Assembly: GCA_963780805.1 (NCBI GenBank)
Contig: CAWADP010000022.1
Span: forward strand, 1-64,000
DNA from: JASHVB01 sp963780805
Lineage (GTDB): Bacteria > Pseudomonadota > Alphaproteobacteria > Acetobacterales > Acetobacteraceae
Length of the DNA: 64,000 nt
Direction: 5' to 3'
Within the stretch, counting starts at the first letter, position 1; the number at the start of each line of letters is the position of its first letter. Shown piece by piece: positions 61,058 to 64,000 of the stretch. The translations under genes were made by a program, and so were the position numbers. Below the pieces are notes generated by a model, which was given only the letters and a program-made list of their open reading frames with translations, made no database searches and had not been told where the DNA came from.

Positions 61058-61985
61058 AGAACCTGCCTTGCGCCGCCGCACACAACACCGGCGAACGAGA
61101 GAAGCCAGGCGTGCTTCGTGTCCCTGTCCGGTTAGCACAGGCCCGGTCGGCAGCCGATGCGCGGCAGAGCAGGGCGCCGCACCGGCCTGCGCTAAACCGA
61201 TAGGGACACGAAGCGGTCCCGGCCTGTGCTAACCGGATAGAGACATTGCTTCGAGCATGGCAGCGCGCGGCCACGGCATGGCGGCGGCACGAATCAGGAC
61301 GCCGGGGCCGGCCATGGCGCGGCCCCGTGCATACGGCGTAACAGCGTTGTCGATGCGGGTCAGGGGGCGCATCAGGGGGCGGCCCGGTCGGCGGACCGGT
61401 TCCGGCGCGCACCAGGACCGGCCGCATTGGCGCCGGCGCGACGGCAGGCTCGGCTGCGGCAGGCGCAACCGTCAGGGCCGGCGGCGGCGCGTCCGCATCG
61501 TCCTGCCGCGACAGCAGCAATGCCATCGCATCGGCAGCCGGAGTCGCCGCGGCCATGCCGATGACGCCGGGCACGATCGCTGGGTTCTCCCACCATTGCA
61601 GGCCGCACGCCGGCAGGCCGGCACGGAACCCGTGCACACTGCCGCCGAACGCCACGATGGCGCGGGCCAGCTCCGGCCAGTCCGGATGGCCCGGACCGAT
61701 ACCGCGGCGGCGGCACATCCATTCGATCGCACGACCGAACGTGACGCGGACCGACGCGGCGAGGGCCTGCGCCGAGCCGGGCGGCAGGTCCGGCCGGTCG
61801 TGGCACCATGCCGGCACACCACGGGAGTGGGGGCGCCAGGTGGCAAGGCCGTGCTGCAGCAGGAAGCGGATGAACCGGGCGAGGAGATGGACGAGCCAGT
61901 CCGGCGACTGTGTGGGCGCGTCCGGGCTGGCCCGATCTGCATCGGGGGAAGAGGCTTCGGCCAGGGCGGTGTGCCGGGTGCGCAT
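61056..61985 (-). CDS. Hypothetical protein, repeat-derived C-terminus
   Basis: An open frame of 309 residues starting MRTRHTALAEASSPDADRAS. The first about 150 residues (DWLVHLLARFIRFLLQHGLA, RVTFGRAIEWMCRRRGIGPG, LPACGLQWWENPAIVPGVIG) look like a real protein of unknown family. The C-terminal half (PTGPPPDAPPDPHR, then text derived from inverted repeats) is low complexity, and the stop lies in repeat DNA. The gene may truly end earlier through a lost stop or be shorter. No function is recognised. Confidence 0.4.
   Translation of the reverse strand: MRTRHTALAEASSPDADRASPDAPTQSPDWLVHLLARFIRFLLQHGLATWRPHSRGVPAWCHDRPDLPPGSAQALAASVRVTFGRAIEWMCRRRGIGPGHPDWPELARAIVAFGGSVHGFRAGLPACGLQWWENPAIVPGVIGMAAATPAADAMALLLSRQDDADAPPPALTVAPAAAEPAVAPAPMRPVLVRAGTGPPTGPPPDAPPDPHRQRCYAVCTGPRHGRPRRPDSCRRHAVAARCHARSNVSIRLAQAGTASCPYRFSAGRCGALLCRASAADRACANRTGTRSTPGFSRSPVLCAAAQGRF
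61113..61253. repeat. Three-copy inverted/direct repeat
   Basis: GCTTCGTGTCCCTGTCCGGT (61113-61143) is repeated in inverse at 61184-61214 (27 of 31 bases) and again, less well, at 61221-61253. All contain GGTTAGC(A/G)CAGGCC or its complement. The copies fall in the 3' half of the hypothetical gene above. Confidence 0.75.
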
Positions 61986-62494
61986 TGCAGCGCTCAAATA
62001 GGGGGCCGAAGGCGGTCCGTCAATATGACTAACGGAAAAAGTTATTGAGGGGGTGCGCGCCTGCAAGTTGTGACGGCGGCCCGCGTGGCCCTGGCGTACC
62101 CGTCCCGACAGGGCCGGCCCGGCTCGGGACAGACGGTTCCGACCCACCTCGGCCGGCAGACCGCCGATCAGGTGATCTCGGAACCGGACGTACAGCGCCA
62201 CACCGTGCCGACTGCTGTGCGCCGAGGCGGTCAGTCATAGAGTCGAAGTCGATTTCCGGACAGCGGACTGCAACCTGCGATACTTCGCTGCATTCGGCCC
62301 GCGTCTGAACACGAATGATTCCGCTACCCGCGGCAGCGTGATCCATTCGACCCTCTCACAACCCGCCTCTACAGCCACGCTCCCGGTCAACTCCACCATG
62401 ACGCGCCATTTCGTTCAGTTCTCGGGTCGGCCTTGCCAGCCTGACCCATACCACCACAGGTTCAGGTTTGAGACGGTCTCATTAGCCTGTCCCA
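61986..62494. other. Intergenic region without recognised gene
   Basis: These 509 bases lie between the hypothetical gene and the Crp/Fnr gene. Only short shadow frames are present; no promoter, RNA or repeat is recognised with confidence. Confidence 0.4.
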
Positions 62495-63193
62495 TCACTC
62501 GCCGGCATCACGGTGCACCAGTCTCCGCAACGCCTCCGGGTCGCACAGAGTGAGGAACGCGCGCTCGGTGTCGTACTGCACCAGTCCGGCCGAGCGCCAG
62601 GCATTCAGGATCGTGATGATGCTTCGCGTCGTTGCGCCAAGCAAATCCGCGAGGTCGCCCTGGCGCAGGCGGTGGGCCAGGCGGATGCCTTGCTCGGCAC
62701 GGTGGCCCTCGCGGTCTGCAAGGTACACCACCTGCCGCGCCAGACGTACCTCCAACGTTTCGAAACTGGCGTCCTGGAACAATTCGAAGGTCCGCCGCAG
62801 ACGCCCGGCCAGTGAGCGGCACAGCCCTTCTCCCAGCGCCGGATCGCGCGAGAGGGCGGCCAGGAACGTCGCGCCAGGGATCCGCGCGAGCCGCACGCGA
62901 CCCGCCGCGACGGCAGCGGCCGATCGGGTGCCGCCGTCGATCACGCCGATCTCGCCGAAAAGATCCCCGGTGCGGAACACCTCCACCATCAGGGACTTGC
63001 TGCGGCGGTCGATGGCGCCGATGCGCACGTGCCCGTCGCCGCCGACGATGGCATAGACCGCGTCGGCGTGATCGCCCTGGCCGAACACTTCGGTGCCGTC
63101 GCGCGGCTGTGACACCGTGCTGGCGCGTTCGAGCCAGGCGCGCTCGGCGGCGCCAAGGGTTGCGAATGCGGAAACTGCGGCGAGCAATGTCAC
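62495..63193 (-). CDS. Crp/Fnr-family transcriptional regulator
   Basis: A 232-residue regulator. The N-terminal cyclic-nucleotide-binding fold (residues about 20-130) has FRTGDLFGEIGVIDGGTRSA AAVAAG, close to the phosphate-binding cassette GEIGxxxxxxRSA of cAMP-type sensors. The C-terminal winged helix is RLRQGDLADLLGATTRSIIT ILNAW. No Fnr-type Cys cluster is seen. It may bind cAMP or another nucleotide; its targets are not evident. Confidence 0.85.
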   Translation of the reverse strand: MTLLAAVSAFATLGAAERAWLERASTVSQPRDGTEVFGQGDHADAVYAIVGGDGHVRIGAIDRRSKSLMVEVFRTGDLFGEIGVIDGGTRSAAAVAAGRVRLARIPGATFLAALSRDPALGEGLCRSLAGRLRRTFELFQDASFETLEVRLARQVVYLADREGHRAEQGIRLAHRLRQGDLADLLGATTRSIITILNAWRSAGLVQYDTERAFLTLCDPEALRRLVHRDAGE

Positions 63194-63392
63194 AGGCGAT
63201 TCCGGCGGCGGCGGAGAAGGAGGTACGTCCCGATTGGCGTCAGGCTAATGCGGTGGCGGGGAGGGGAGTTTGATTCGGCATGCCCGCGCTCAATCCTGAT
63301 ACCCAGGCGGAGCGCCGGCGCCCGAAAAGCCCAGCGCCGTCGCGATTATAGGCACAACCGCCAGCGTCGCACTATGGCCCGTGCCGTGGCCG

Positions 63393-63632
63393 TCAACGGG
63401 CCGAACAACGCAGGGGTTCAAGTAGTCGCGGCTCGCGATTGATCGGAGTCGTTGGGTCTGCGCCACGAAACGCAATGTGCTGCTGGAATTCGCACGCCAA
63501 CTCGTTGCGGATGACGTTGTTCAGTTCGACGGACTTGCTGTCGTCGGGGCTCGTCAGCCCGGAACCGGCAAGAACGGGCTGTGCGATGCCGGCAGCGATC
63601 AGCACAGCAAACGCGATGCGGACGACTGACAT
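63393..63632 (-). CDS. Small secreted protein
   Basis: A 79-residue protein with a signal peptide (MSVVRIAFAVLIAAGIAQPV LAG, cleavage after VLA) and a mature part of about 56 residues with two Cys (ELACEF and PLRCSAR). No family is recognised. ATG 63632 is chosen because the signal peptide begins there; the longer frame upstream lacks support. Confidence 0.5.
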   Translation of the reverse strand: MSVVRIAFAVLIAAGIAQPVLAGSGLTSPDDSKSVELNNVIRNELACEFQQHIAFRGADPTTPINREPRLLEPLRCSAR

Positions 63633-63759
63633 GACTGTCTGCCTTGAAAGCGTCCGGCCAACGGGTCGGCGCCCGCTGGCCGGTGGCTGATGCGCCTGAA
63701 ACGCCAAGCAGGTTTCAAGGCGCTCTTGAACGCGCTCCTCATGTGCTGCCGGTATGCGA

Positions 63760-63903
63760 TCAGCCGCCGGTAGCACTGTAGATGGGCGTCGTCGGGACGG
63801 TCATGTTGGAGCCGTCGCCGAGCGACGGCGCGGCGCTCGCGGCAGCCAGGCTGCCGAATGTCACCGCCAAGGCTGCGATCGCGGCGAAAACGAATGTACG
63901 CAT
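63760..63903 (-). CDS. Very small secreted peptide
   Basis: A 47-residue frame: MRTFVFAAIAALAVTFGSLA AASAAPSLGDG..., a signal peptide with likely cleavage after ASA, leaving a mature peptide of about 23 residues ending SATGG. A GGAGGA lies at the right distance upstream. It is too short for most gene finders. Function is unknown; it may form a pair with the gene at 63393. Confidence 0.5.
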   Translation of the reverse strand: MRTFVFAAIAALAVTFGSLAAASAAPSLGDGSNMTVPTTPIYSATGG

Positions 63904-64000
63904 GGTGGAGTCCTCCGTTTGGCCATTAGTGGCCGTGGTGTTGCGGGACCCTGTCGGCGGTTGCTCGCGGCTGTTGCCGCCTTCGGGGTTTCAGCAGGAG

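Overview
The window looks like chromosomal DNA of a GC-rich alphaproteobacterium, most likely Acetobacteraceae/Rhodospirillales. The basis is the RpoH-type sigma factor with its QKKLFFNLR box, the DUF6476-like gene next to an RluD-type pseudouridine synthase, the rplU-rpmA-obgE-proB cluster, very high GC, and heavy use of GTG/TTG starts. Assignment is by recognition of protein motifs only; no search was run.

Bases 1 to about 12080 form an accessory region on the 3' side of a tRNA-Glu(CTC) gene (12084-12159, minus). It holds an HNH-type nuclease, two IS91-type elements that each pair a XerC-like tyrosine recombinase with a Y2/HUH transposase, a DUF91/DUF4268-type nuclease, a frameshifted IS4-like transposase, and several unrecognised genes. 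Both IS91-type elements carry inverted GTTGGAC/GTCCAAC ends and abut an attC-like asymmetric hairpin on their right side.

From 12.2 to 24.8 kb the content is core-like: a MASE4-type sensor kinase, rluD, a six-gene respiratory operon (multi-haem cytochromes c plus a two-subunit haem-copper oxidase), rpoH behind a strong sigma70 promoter, then a small module of a PfpI-family enzyme, an NTF2-like protein and a GlxA-type regulator. From 25 to 42 kb there are transport systems: an ABC-2 exporter, two dipeptide-type permeases coupled to murQ, and a full branched-chain amino acid importer (livKHMGF order). A large PAS/hybrid histidine kinase sits at 28.8-32.2 kb.

From 42 to 49 kb lie a luciferase-like oxidoreductase, tlyA, a higBA toxin-antitoxin pair flanked by direct repeats, remnants of a second toxin-antitoxin pair, and rplU-rpmA-obgE-proB. 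From 49 to 64 kb lie an SMP-30-like protein, TamA, a PlsC-type acyltransferase, an RbsAC-type sugar importer without a binding protein, an SDR enzyme, purB, a beta-propeller protein, a block of tandem and inverted repeats, a Crp/Fnr regulator and two very small secreted proteins.

Two themes cut across the window. First, at least seven genes, including rpoH and the oxidase subunit II gene, are split by what look like single-base indels, so base-level assembly errors must be considered alongside true decay. Second, intergenic spaces are rich in dispersed palindromes, notably a family beginning GTCATTGCGAGCG, and in short tandem repeats, one of which has entered the start of livG.
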